From positions 1,426,001 to 1,490,000 of the forward strand of contig NC_010528.1 in NCBI RefSeq assembly GCF_000069785.1: 64,000 nt of DNA, read 5' to 3'. Source of the stretch: Cupriavidus taiwanensis LMG 19424 (GTDB lineage: Bacteria > Pseudomonadota > Gammaproteobacteria > Burkholderiales > Burkholderiaceae). This document shows positions 34,670 to 44,660 of the stretch, piece after piece. Position numbers and translations under genes: made by a program. Position 1 is the first letter of the stretch, and each line of letters begins with the position of its first letter. The notes under the pieces are model-generated. The model made no database searches. It had not been told where the DNA came from and saw only the letters and a program-made list of their open reading frames with translations.

Positions 34670-35620
34670 ATGCAACATGTGGCCCTTGCCCTCTATCCCG
34701 GCTTCCAGGCGCTGAACCTGGCGGTGTCGACGGTGCTGGAGTTCGCCAACCGGTACCTCGACGTGCCGCTCTACCAGGTCCACCTGCTGTCCGAACATGG
34801 CGGACCGGTGTCGACTTCCGGGGGCTTTTCCGTCAGTACCGAACCCTTTGGCAGGCGTCGCTTCGATACCGTCCTGGTAGTGGGAGACAATGACGTCCTG
34901 CCCGCGCCGCCGGCGCTGGTGAAGTTCCTGCAGCGGGCGGCACGGACCTCGCGGCGGATCGGCGCGACGTGTACCGGCGCCTTCACCCTGGCGGAGGCCG
35001 GCTTGCTGGCTGGCCGCCGTGCCACGACGCACTGGTATTACGCGGAGCAGTTGCGGCGCCGCTTCCCGGACATCAGCGTGGAGGAGGACCGCATCTTCAT
35101 TATCGATGGCCCGGTCTGGACCTCGGCCGGCATGTCGGCCTGCATCGACCTGGCGCTGGCGATGGTGGAGAAAGACGCGGGTGCCGCGATCGCGCGGGAC
35201 GTTGCCAGGGGGCTGGTCGTATACCATCGCCGCGCCGGCGGCCAGTCACAGTTTTCAGCGCTGCTGGAACTGGAGCCGCGCTCGGATCGCATTCGTGGCG
35301 CGCTGGATTTTGCGCGGCAGAACCTCAAGCAAGAACTGTCGGTGGAGCAGCTTGCGCAAGCCGCGCACCTCAGCGCCCGGCAGTTCTCCCGCGCATTCCG
35401 CGACGAAACGGGCCAGAGTCCGGCAAAGGCGGTCGAGCGCCTGCGCGTGGAAGCGGCGCGGCTGATGATGGAAAGCGGACGCCATCCCATCGATGTCGTG
35501 GCCCGGGATACCGGTTTCGGCGATCCCGAGCGCATGCGGCGGGCCTTCCTGAGGGCGTTCGGCCAACCGCCGCAAGCGATCCGCCGCATGGCGCGCGGCG
35601 GCGCCTTGCAGACGGCCTGA
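34670..35620 (+). CDS. GlxA-type AraC family transcriptional regulator
   Basis: A 316-residue regulator that combines an N-terminal DJ-1/PfpI (class I glutamine amidotransferase-like) domain with a C-terminal AraC HTH. The DJ-1-like part spans about residues 1-170. Its nucleophile elbow is RIGATCTGAFTLAEAGLL, with Cys101 retained, and the following H-T-W-Y is seen as TTHWYYAEQL. The AraC HTH has two helix-turn-helices: LSVEQLAQAAHLSARQFSRAF and PIDVVARDTGFGDPERMRRAF. The ATG at 34670 has GAGGAG seven bases upstream. It stands alone between the SDR gene and ppk. The 240-base gap before it holds no gene I can support. Confidence 0.92.
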   Translation: MQHVALALYPGFQALNLAVSTVLEFANRYLDVPLYQVHLLSEHGGPVSTSGGFSVSTEPFGRRRFDTVLVVGDNDVLPAPPALVKFLQRAARTSRRIGATCTGAFTLAEAGLLAGRRATTHWYYAEQLRRRFPDISVEEDRIFIIDGPVWTSAGMSACIDLALAMVEKDAGAAIARDVARGLVVYHRRAGGQSQFSALLELEPRSDRIRGALDFARQNLKQELSVEQLAQAAHLSARQFSRAFRDETGQSPAKAVERLRVEAARLMMESGRHPIDVVARDTGFGDPERMRRAFLRAFGQPPQAIRRMARGGALQTA

Positions 35621-35768
35621 TGGCAGCACGCATCACACGGCCAGCAAAGAGGCATTGCCGGGATATGCCAATGCAGGCCATCCTTCGCCAACCCCGCAAG
35701 CGGAATCGCACCGATATGCGCGTTACGCCAGCTAGAATCTGAACACGGTTTCTCCTTGGCACGGCATC

Positions 35769-37904
35769 ATGACAAACGAATCCAGCTCCATGCAGGACGA
35801 GTCGGCGGACCGGCGCGGGGAAGGGCGCACGGGCGAGCAGGCGGACTCGGCGACCCTGTCCAATGGCAATGCACGTTATATCCACCCCGAACTCAGCCAG
35901 CTGGCGTTCTTTGACCGCGTCCTGCAGCAGGCGGCCGATCCCGCCATGCCGCTGCTCGAGCGCCTGCGGGCCCTGTGCACCTTCAGCAGCAACCTGGACG
36001 AGTTCTATGAAGTCCGGGTGGCGGGGTTGAAGGAGCAGTGCGCACTGTCGTCGCCGGTGGTCGGCCCGGACGGGATGACGCCGCAGGCAGTCTATGCCGC
36101 GGTCAACCGGCGGGTGCGGGAGCTGGTCGAGCAACAGTACCGGCTGTTCAACGACGTGCTGATTCCCGCCATGGCGCAGGAGCAGATCTGCTTTCTGCGA
36201 CGGCCATCGTGGAACGCCGAGCAGAAGGCCTGGATCCGCGCGTTCTTCTTTGCCGAGCTGATGCCGGTCCTGACGCCGATCCGGCTGGATCCGGCGCATC
36301 CCTTTCCACGCGTGCTGAACAAGAGCCTGAACTTCGCCGTGGAGCTCGAGGGGAAGGACGCCTTCGGCCGCAGCTCCGGCAATGCGATCGTGCAGGCGCC
36401 AAGAGCCTTGCCACGCGTCATCGCGCTGCCGGCGAGCATAGCCGGATGCCAGCACGGCTTTGTGTTCCTGTCCTCGATCCTGCATGCCCATGTCGGCGAG
36501 CTGTTCAGTGGCATGACGGTTCGCGGGTGCTACCAGTTCCGCGTCACCCGGAACAGCCAGCTGTTCGTGGACGAGGAAGAGGTCAAGAACCTGCGCGAGG
36601 CGCTGCAGGGCGAACTGCCGCACCGGCATCTTGGCGATGCGGTGCGGCTGGAGGTGGCGGACAATTGTCCCCGCGCCATGACCGCGTTCCTGCAGGAACA
36701 GTTCGGGCTGGGGCCCGGCGAAGTGTTCTCGGTCAATGGTCCGGTCAACCTGGTCCGGCTGATGCACGTGCCCGACCAGGTCGACCGGCCGGACCTGAAA
36801 TACCTGCCTTTCCGGCCCGGCCTGCCCAAGGTCCTGCGGGAACAGCCGGACGTCTTTCGCGCCATGCGCGATGGCGACATCCTGCTGCACCATCCCTTCC
36901 AGTCGTTTGCGCCGGTGGTCGATTTCGTCAGGCAGGCGGCGCAGGATCCGGATGTCGTGGCAATCAGCCAGACGGTGTATCGCGCCGGGTACGACTCGGC
37001 GCTGCTGTCGTCGCTGATCGAGGCGGCGCGCAACGGCAAGGAAGTCACGGCCGTGGTGGAGCTGATGGCCCGCTTCGATGAAGAGGCCAATATCGGATGG
37101 GCGGCGCAGCTGGAGGAAGCCGGCGCGCATGTGGTCTACGGCGTCGTCGGTTTCAAGGCGCATGCCAAGATGCTCATGGCGGTGCGGCGGGAGGACGGAG
37201 CGCTCAGGCGCTATGTGCATCTCGGCACTGGAAACTATCACCATGAGACGTCGCGCACCTATACCGATTTCGGATTGCTGACCTGCAACGAATCGCTGAC
37301 CCGGGACGTGGCGCAAGTCTTCAGCCAGCTGACCGGCCGCGGCCAGACGCAAAGCCTGACCCATATCTGGCAGTCGCCGTTTACGTTAAAGAGCCAGTTG
37401 CTGGCGGCGATCCGACGTGAGGCCGCGCACGCCAGGGCCGGGCGCAAGTCGCGCATGATCGCCAAGATGAATGTGCTGCTGGAGCCGGAACTGATCCAGG
37501 CGCTATACGATGCGTCGGCCGACGGCGTGCGCATCGACCTGATCGTCCGGGGCGCATGCGCGTTGCGTCCGGGTATCGCCGGACTGTCCGAGCACATCAC
37601 GGTGAGATCGGTCATGGGCCGCTTTCTCGAACACTCGCGCATTTTCTATTTTCACGATGGCGGGGCGGAAAAGGTCATGCTGTCCAGTGGCGAATGGATG
37701 GACCGAAGCCTGTCCCGCCGGATCGAGATCTGTTTTCCGGTGCTCGATCCCGTGTTGAAGGCGCGTGTGATATCCGAAGGGCTGAAGCCGTATCTGTCCG
37801 ACCGGCGCGAAGCGTGGATGATGACGTCCGAAGGGGACTATGCGCGCCAGCCTGTGCCTGAAGGCGAGTCGGCACAGCGCATGCTGCTGGCTGCACTGAC
37901 CTGA
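35769..37904 (+). CDS. ppk1: Polyphosphate kinase 1
   Basis: Reversibly makes polyphosphate from ATP. It has 711 residues. The N-terminal domain includes the conserved ERLRALCTFSSNLDEFYEVRV (ATP-binding region). The catalytic tandem phospholipase-D-like domains carry His465 (VGFKAHAKMLM), the expected phosphorylated residue, and His622 (GRFLEHSRIFYFHDGG). The closing motif is SSGEWMDRSLSRRIE. An N-terminal extension of about 30 acidic/polar residues is unlike the core and is either a start-site overcall or a lineage feature. The usual neighbour ppx is absent, so this may be a second ppk1 in the genome. A -10-like TAGAAT (35733-35738) is present; no Pho box is visible. Confidence 0.92.
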   Translation: MTNESSSMQDESADRRGEGRTGEQADSATLSNGNARYIHPELSQLAFFDRVLQQAADPAMPLLERLRALCTFSSNLDEFYEVRVAGLKEQCALSSPVVGPDGMTPQAVYAAVNRRVRELVEQQYRLFNDVLIPAMAQEQICFLRRPSWNAEQKAWIRAFFFAELMPVLTPIRLDPAHPFPRVLNKSLNFAVELEGKDAFGRSSGNAIVQAPRALPRVIALPASIAGCQHGFVFLSSILHAHVGELFSGMTVRGCYQFRVTRNSQLFVDEEEVKNLREALQGELPHRHLGDAVRLEVADNCPRAMTAFLQEQFGLGPGEVFSVNGPVNLVRLMHVPDQVDRPDLKYLPFRPGLPKVLREQPDVFRAMRDGDILLHHPFQSFAPVVDFVRQAAQDPDVVAISQTVYRAGYDSALLSSLIEAARNGKEVTAVVELMARFDEEANIGWAAQLEEAGAHVVYGVVGFKAHAKMLMAVRREDGALRRYVHLGTGNYHHETSRTYTDFGLLTCNESLTRDVAQVFSQLTGRGQTQSLTHIWQSPFTLKSQLLAAIRREAAHARAGRKSRMIAKMNVLLEPELIQALYDASADGVRIDLIVRGACALRPGIAGLSEHITVRSVMGRFLEHSRIFYFHDGGAEKVMLSSGEWMDRSLSRRIEICFPVLDPVLKARVISEGLKPYLSDRREAWMMTSEGDYARQPVPEGESAQRMLLAALT

Positions 37905-37908
37905 GTGT

Positions 37909-38049
37909 GCCGGCCGCATCCTCAACCACAGGACAGCGCGCTCCCAGATTCTGGGCGGCATGACCTGGGGCATCGGCGCGGCGCTGATGGAACAGACCCT
38001 GCTGGATGCGCGCTACGGCAACTTTATCAGCCATGACCTGGGTGCAGCA
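37909..38049 (+). pseudogene. Remnant of a molybdopterin-binding aldehyde oxidase/xanthine dehydrogenase subunit
   Basis: In the frame starting at 37909 the bases read AGRILNHRTARSQILGG, then MTWGIGAALMEQTLLDARYG, then NFISHDL. This matches the conserved C-terminal segment of PaoC/XdhB-type large subunits (the GRILN-x2-TARSQ and GGMTWGIGAAL blocks). About 44 codons remain. It begins 5 bases after the ppk1 stop, with no start codon, and similarity ends near 38049. The flanking catalytic and C-terminal segments are missing, so it is a decayed fragment. It shows that a rearrangement or deletion joined this region to ppk1. Confidence 0.75.
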
Positions 38050-38134
38050 CGGCTTGCAGGGCCGCGTGGCGGGTCAGGGCGGCAGCGGCGCAGCGCTTCA
38101 GGCAGGGAAACTGAGCCATTCATGCGTCCTTGCT

Positions 38135-39568
<1,434 letters not shown>

Positions 39569-39701
39569 CGGGGGTCTTTCCGGTTAAGGGAGTCGGTAGG
39601 GCTGCAAGAGCGGGGGAGAGCGCCCAGGCGCAGCGGAGAATGCTAGGGCAAGGCCGCGCACGATGATAAGAGCCAATCGGCGCCGGCACGGTGGCACCAC
39701 G

Positions 39702-41312
39702 TCACGCACCGCTCCACGCTTCGTTGTTGATGCGCGCGCTGAATTCGCGTGGCGGCTGGCGCGTACGGGCCAGGTGCTCCAGCGCAGGCTCGATGACTTC
39801 GGCAAGCTTGTGGAAGGCGGGTCCGATATCGTCCTCCGGCACGCAGGCGTAGCCCAGCAGCAGTCCCTGCCGCGCCCGCTGTTCGTCACTGTAGTAGCGC
39901 GATAGCGGCCGCGCCGACAGGCCCTGCGTACGCGCCGCCATGCTGATGCCGAGATCGTCGGCGCCCGGCGGCAGGTGCATCACCAGGTGCAGCCCGGCCT
40001 CGTGCGTGGAGGTTGGCCAGTCCTGGCCGAAGCGCTTGGCGATGGCCTCGCGCAGCAGGCCCTGGCGCTGCGCATAGCGCTGGCGCATGCGGCGCAGGTG
40101 CGTGGCATAGTGGCCCTCCTCGATAAAGTCCGCGAGCACCGCCTGCTGCATCAGCTGCCCCTCGCGGAACAGTTCCGACAGGCCTGTGGCGAAATGCGGT
40201 GCCAGCGGCTTGGGCAGCACCATGAAGCCCATGCGCAGCCCGGGAAAAAGCGTCTTGGAGAAGGTGCCCATGTAGATCACCCGGTCGTGCTCGTCCAGGC
40301 CCTGCAGCGAAGCCAGCGGCCGACCTTCGAAGCGGAACTCGCTGTCGTAGTCGTCCTCGACGATCCACGCGCCGCGCTGCCGCGCGTATTCCAGCAGCAT
40401 GCGCCGGCGCGTCAGGCTCATCACCGTGCCGAGCGGGTACTGGTGCGAGGGCGTCGCAAAGATAAAGCGCGGCGGGTCCTGCAGCCGCGCCGCGTCGGGC
40501 GCGATGCCTTCCTCATCCACCGGCACCGGAATCACGTCGACCCCCGCATTGGTCAGCAGGCTGCGCGTGCCCCAGTAGCCCGGGTCTTCCATCCACGCCT
40601 TGTCCCCCGGATCGGCCAGCAGGCGCGCGATCAGGTCGATGGCCTGGTGGATGCCGGTGGTCAGGATGATCTGCTCGGGCTCGCAGCGCACCGCGCGCGC
40701 CAGCCGCAGGTGCTCGGCCAGCACGCGCCGCAGCGGCATATAGCCGCCGTGGTGGGCGTAGGTCAGCAATTCCGGGCGCGGATTGCGCCAGTGCTTGTTC
40801 AGCAGCCGCGCCCAGGTCGCATGCGGAAACAGCGAGACATCGGGCACGCCCGCCATGAAGGCGCCCCATTGCCGGTCCGACGCGCCGGCGTTGGACACGA
40901 GATGCATGCCGCGTCGCGACAGATCGAAGCGGTTTGAGTTTTGCTGCACTGCGGGCACAGACGTGGTGCCAATCCGCGCACCGGCCTTGTGCAACGCACT
41001 ATGGTCGGGAAAAGTCTGCGAGACAAAGGTGCCACGCCCGGTCGAAGCGGTGACGTATCCCTCCGCCAGCAACTGCTCATACGCGTACAGAACGGTATTG
41101 CGGGAAACCCCTATCTCGGTCGCCAGCAGCCGCGACGCAGGCAGCTTGCTGCCCGCGGAGATAGAGCCAGCAAGGATTTCCTGCCGAATCAGCTCATACA
41201 GCTGGCGGTTCATATGCGTCCCGTTGCGCTCCGCCTGCGTCCCCGCCGGACGCTCCAGCCGCTGCAGCAACAACTCGGACAGAATCGTTTCCTTCAAAGT
41301 GGCTCCAGCCAA
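39702..41312 (-). CDS. MocR family regulator (GntR DNA-binding plus aminotransferase domain), GabR-like
   Basis: A 536-residue PLP-dependent regulator. The N-terminal GntR winged helix is QLYELIRQEILAGSISAGSKLPASRLLATEIGVSRNTV (about residues 37-75). The C-terminal aspartate-aminotransferase-like domain keeps the PLP Lys353 in MGTFSKTLFPGLRMGF and the RGTFVSQTF linker. B. subtilis GabR is the model of this family: it binds PLP and GABA and activates gabTD. Here the regulator is divergent from an operon that contains gabT and gabD, so a GabR-like role is likely. The start at 41312 is upstream of a conserved GntR region; a shorter start near the internal Met (MNRQLYEL) is possible. Confidence 0.88.
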   Translation of the reverse strand: MAGATLKETILSELLLQRLERPAGTQAERNGTHMNRQLYELIRQEILAGSISAGSKLPASRLLATEIGVSRNTVLYAYEQLLAEGYVTASTGRGTFVSQTFPDHSALHKAGARIGTTSVPAVQQNSNRFDLSRRGMHLVSNAGASDRQWGAFMAGVPDVSLFPHATWARLLNKHWRNPRPELLTYAHHGGYMPLRRVLAEHLRLARAVRCEPEQIILTTGIHQAIDLIARLLADPGDKAWMEDPGYWGTRSLLTNAGVDVIPVPVDEEGIAPDAARLQDPPRFIFATPSHQYPLGTVMSLTRRRMLLEYARQRGAWIVEDDYDSEFRFEGRPLASLQGLDEHDRVIYMGTFSKTLFPGLRMGFMVLPKPLAPHFATGLSELFREGQLMQQAVLADFIEEGHYATHLRRMRQRYAQRQGLLREAIAKRFGQDWPTSTHEAGLHLVMHLPPGADDLGISMAARTQGLSARPLSRYYSDEQRARQGLLLGYACVPEDDIGPAFHKLAEVIEPALEHLARTRQPPREFSARINNEAWSGA

Positions 41313-41322
41313 TATCGTGAAT

Positions 41323-41342
41323 ATGGACCTACCTATGGTACC
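41323..41342. promoter_or_regulatory. Direct-repeat candidate operator for the MocR regulator
   Basis: ATGGACC (41323-41329) and ATGGTACC (41335-41342) are near-identical repeats 12 bp apart, 10-30 bases upstream of the MocR start in the divergent spacer. The second copy contains the palindrome GGTACC and the GTACCA string. GabR sites in B. subtilis are described as repeats of ATACCA; the resemblance is partial. Spacer coordinates 41313-41469 otherwise hold a -35-like TTGTCA (41390-41395) with no good -10. Confidence 0.4.
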
Positions 41343-41417
41343 AACGATCGTTTAATTTTCCATCCGTGGTCGGCGTCATCGCGAAGTTTTTGTCAGTGGC
41401 GCCCGCTGCGTTGGCAT

Positions 41418-41443
41418 TGCGTCCCCTTCATGCGTCCCCTTCA
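41418..41443 (+). repeat. 13-bp tandem direct repeat before the M20 hydrolase gene
   Basis: TGCGTCCCCTTCA occurs twice in perfect tandem at 41418-41430 and 41431-41443, 26 bp ahead of the start of the first operon gene. A perfect 13-bp tandem repeat is unlikely by chance in a spacer. It could be a regulator site or a slippage product. Confidence 0.6.
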
Positions 41444-41469
41444 TTCGCCCACGTTTGCCAGGAGCTTTC

Positions 41470-42825
41470 ATGTCAGGTCCCGATTCCCTCACGGCCAGCT
41501 CGTCCTCCGACCCGGTGGCGGTACCCACCACCGCTGAACTCTCGCAAGCCGTGCGCGAACTCCTGCCTTATATGGTCGAGACGCTGTCCGGCTTCGTGGC
41601 GGCCAAGAGCCCGTCGGGCGAGGAGCAGCCCGCGGCGGACTTCATCGAAGGCGCGCTGGCCGAACTCGGCCTGGCTTCCGAACGCATCGCGCTGCGCACC
41701 GAAGACATCCGCCACCTGCCGATGTATTCGCCGGCGTGCTGCCCGGACGGCGGCCGCTACAACCTGCTGGCGACGCACCGGCCCAGCCGCAAGGGCGGCC
41801 GCTCGGTGCTGTTCAACGGCCACCTCGACGTGGTGCCGACCGGTCCGGAATCGATGTGGAGCCAGTCGCCGTTCGCGCCGGTGGTGAAGGACGGCTGGCT
41901 CTACGGCCGCGGCGCCGGCGACATGAAGGGCGGCATCGTGTGCGCGCTGGCCGCGTTCAAGGCGCTTGCCAGCCTGGGACTGCAGCCGGCCGGGGCGGTT
42001 GGCTTCAATGCGGTGCTGGAAGAAGAGAACACCGGCAACGGCGCGCTGGCCACGGTGGCGGCGCTGCGCAGCGCGGTCGGTGCCGGCAAGCTGGCTTGCT
42101 TCGACACCGTGATCATTCCCGAGCCACTGGGCGAGAGCCTGATGAGCGCGCAGGTCGGCGTGTTCTGGATGTTCATCGACCTGACCGGCAAGCCGGCCCA
42201 CGCGGCCTACATGACCAGCGGCGTCAGCCCCGTCGAGGCCGGCATCGCGGTGATGGAAGACCTGCGCCAGCTCGAAGCCGAATGGAACCGCCCGGAGCAC
42301 CGGCCGGCGGCGTATCGCGACCACGCCCACCCGATCAACTTCAATCTCGGCCAGATCCAGGGCGGCGAGTGGAACTCGTCGGTGCCGTGCACCTGCACGC
42401 TGGGCGTGCGCATCGGCTTCTTCCCCAATATGGATATCGACGCGGCCAAGGCCACGGTGGCAGCGCGCATCCGCGCCACGGTGGAACGCCTGGCCAGCAA
42501 TCTCGAACTGCGCATCCGCTATGAAGGCTTCCACGCCCCCGGCTGCGAATTCGATCTTGATGTGCCCAGCATGCAGGCGCTGGGCGAAGCGCACCGCAAG
42601 GTCAATGGCACGCCGATCCGCCGCGAGGCGACCACGGCAACCACCGATGCCCGGCATTTCCGCATCGGCCTGGAAACGCCGGTGACCTGCTACGGGCCCG
42701 AGGCCCGCAATATCCACGGCATCGACGAATCGGTGTCGCTGGAAAGCATGGTGCGAGTGACCACGACGCTGGCCCAGTTCCTGCTGGACTGGTGCGGCGT
42801 GGAACCGGCCGGCGACGCGGCCTGA
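41470..42825 (+). CDS. M20 family metallohydrolase (ArgE/DapE-like amide hydrolase)
   Basis: A 451-residue Zn-dependent amidohydrolase of the M20 peptidase family, first gene of the 13-gene run. The bimetal ligands are visible: His118 with Asp120 (FNGHLDVVPTGPE), bridging Asp151 (GRGAGDMKGG) and the catalytic glutamates 184-186 (VLEEENTGNG). The dimerisation domain follows, with the HAAY motif as KPAHAAYMTSG. The ATG at 41470 has CAGGAG seven bases before; the longer frame at 41455 is less likely. Members cleave N-acyl amino acids or dipeptides such as N-acetylornithine and succinyl-diaminopimelate. The context suggests deacylation of an imported acyl-amine or peptide. Substrate not fixed. 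Confidence 0.88.
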   Translation: MSGPDSLTASSSSDPVAVPTTAELSQAVRELLPYMVETLSGFVAAKSPSGEEQPAADFIEGALAELGLASERIALRTEDIRHLPMYSPACCPDGGRYNLLATHRPSRKGGRSVLFNGHLDVVPTGPESMWSQSPFAPVVKDGWLYGRGAGDMKGGIVCALAAFKALASLGLQPAGAVGFNAVLEEENTGNGALATVAALRSAVGAGKLACFDTVIIPEPLGESLMSAQVGVFWMFIDLTGKPAHAAYMTSGVSPVEAGIAVMEDLRQLEAEWNRPEHRPAAYRDHAHPINFNLGQIQGGEWNSSVPCTCTLGVRIGFFPNMDIDAAKATVAARIRATVERLASNLELRIRYEGFHAPGCEFDLDVPSMQALGEAHRKVNGTPIRREATTATTDARHFRIGLETPVTCYGPEARNIHGIDESVSLESMVRVTTTLAQFLLDWCGVEPAGDAA

Positions 42826-42897
42826 AGAAGCCGCGCGCAAGCACAACCGGCGCTGCCATCCCGAAGCCCAAAAACGAGCCAACTGAGGAACTGCCCG

Positions 42898-44502
42898 ATG
42901 AACCGATTCACGATGCGACTGACCAAGAGCGTGCTGTCGATGGCCTTTGCCGCCGCCGGCCTCTCGCTGCTGCCGCTGGCGCTGCCCACCGGCCATGCCA
43001 TGGCCCAGACCAAGGGCGGCACGCTGTCCGGTATCGTCCAGCCCGAGCCGCCGATCCTGGTGAGCGCGATGAACTCGCAGGCGCCGACCCAGTATGTTGC
43101 CGGCAAGATCTACCAGGGCCTGCTGACCTACAGCCCCGACCTGAAGCCGCAGCCGGAACTGGCCAAGTCGTGGACCATCTCGCCGGACGGCCTGACCTAC
43201 ACCTTCGAGCTGCAGAAGGGCGTGAAGTGGCATGACGGCAAGCCCTTCACCTCGGCCGACGTGGTGTTCTCGATCGACAAGATGCTGCGCGACGTGCACG
43301 TGCGCACGCGCGCGGTCATCAATAAGTACATGGCGTCGATCCGCGCGGTCAATGACAGCACCGTCGAGATCAAGCTCAAGGAGCCGTTCCCGCCGTTTAT
43401 CTCGATGTTCGAGACCGGCACCATGCCGATGATGCCCAAGCACATCTACGACGGCACCGACTACCGCAACAACCCGGCCAACCAGAAGCCGGTCGGCACC
43501 GGCCCCTTCATGTTCAAGGAGTGGAAGAAGGGCGCCTATATCAAGCTGGCGAAGAACCCCAACTACTGGAAGGCGGGCAAGCCCTACCTGGATGAGTTGG
43601 TGTTCTACGTGATTCCGGATTCCGCCTCGCGTGCGGTGGCCTTCGAGAAGGGCGACGTGCAGGTGCTGCGCGGCGGCGATGTCGACAACGTCGACGTCAA
43701 GCGCCTGCGCGCGCTGCCCAACGTGGAGTACACCACCAAGGGCTGGGAAATGTTCTCGCCGATGGCGAGCATGCTGCTCAACGAGCGCAAGCCGCCGTTC
43801 GACAACGTGAAGGTGCGCCAGGCGGTGATGCACGTGCTCAACCGCAAGATGATCGTCAACAACATCTTCTTCGGCATGGGCAAGCCGGCGGTCAGCCCGT
43901 TCTCGTCGACCACGCTGTTCTTCGACAAGAATATGCCCGAGTACGACTTCAACCTGAAGAAGGCGCGCGAGCTGGTCAAGGCGTCGGGCGTGGACGTGGG
44001 CAAGTACCCGGTCAAGATCCTGTCGACCTCGTACGGCGCCAACTGGGACCGCCTGGACGAGTACGTCAAGCAGATGCTCGAGCAGCTCGGCTTCAAGGTC
44101 AGCATCGAATCGGCCGACGCCGGCACCTGGTCGGCGCGCGTCAGCAACTGGGAATTCGACCTGACCACCACCTACACCTACCAGTACGGCGACCCCGCGC
44201 TGGGCGTTGAGCGGCTCTACGTGACGCGCAACATCGTCAAGGGCACGCCGTTCGCCAACGTGCAGGGCTACAGCAACCCGAAGGCGGATGAGCTGTGGGC
44301 CAAGGCCGGATCGACCATGGACACCGCGGAGCGCCAGAAGCTGTACAGCGAGCTGCAGAAGATCCTGGTGACCGACGTGGCCAACGCCAACCTGTTCGAG
44401 GTGGAGTTCCCCACGCTTTACCGCAAGCACGTCAAGAACCTCGTGACCACCGCCATCGGCCTGAACGAGTCCTTCGACAACGTCTCGATCGAGAAGAACT
44501 GA
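42898..44502 (+). CDS. ABC transporter substrate-binding protein, DppA/OppA-like
   Basis: A 534-residue periplasmic solute-binding protein of the peptide/nickel family SBP_bac_5. The signal peptide (about residues 1-37) ends in ALPTGHAMAQ. Domain features are RNNPANQKPVGTGPFMFKEW, LAKNPNYW and NERKPPFDNVKVRQAVMHVLNR, all typical of family 5. The start at 42898 follows a GAGGAA site. It captures the substrate for the permeases encoded next. The gap to the first permease is 158 bp, the longest in the transporter part. The family binds peptides, but also opines, nickel and glutathione, so the ligand could be an acylated or peptide-linked amine. Confidence 0.9.
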   Translation: MNRFTMRLTKSVLSMAFAAAGLSLLPLALPTGHAMAQTKGGTLSGIVQPEPPILVSAMNSQAPTQYVAGKIYQGLLTYSPDLKPQPELAKSWTISPDGLTYTFELQKGVKWHDGKPFTSADVVFSIDKMLRDVHVRTRAVINKYMASIRAVNDSTVEIKLKEPFPPFISMFETGTMPMMPKHIYDGTDYRNNPANQKPVGTGPFMFKEWKKGAYIKLAKNPNYWKAGKPYLDELVFYVIPDSASRAVAFEKGDVQVLRGGDVDNVDVKRLRALPNVEYTTKGWEMFSPMASMLLNERKPPFDNVKVRQAVMHVLNRKMIVNNIFFGMGKPAVSPFSSTTLFFDKNMPEYDFNLKKARELVKASGVDVGKYPVKILSTSYGANWDRLDEYVKQMLEQLGFKVSIESADAGTWSARVSNWEFDLTTTYTYQYGDPALGVERLYVTRNIVKGTPFANVQGYSNPKADELWAKAGSTMDTAERQKLYSELQKILVTDVANANLFEVEFPTLYRKHVKNLVTTAIGLNESFDNVSIEKN

Positions 44503-44660
44503 GCGAGACCGGAGCCACTGCCCGCGCCCGAGCCGGCGCGGGCAGCCAGCCCTGAAGCCTGAAATCCGCTGTCATCGCCGCACCCCGCATGGGGAACGGC
44601 GAGGGCCAGCCGCATCCCAGTGCCGTGGTGGCCAGCCCGGCCGCCAGCGTGGAGCAAGCC

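Noticed and set aside
38050..38134. An insertion-sequence end beside the oxidase remnant
   Set aside because: I looked for inverted terminal repeats and a transposase frame and saw neither.
41473..44430. A 985-residue reverse open frame across the M20 hydrolase and binding-protein genes
   Set aside because: Same reason: antisense shadow of high-GC third positions, no motifs.
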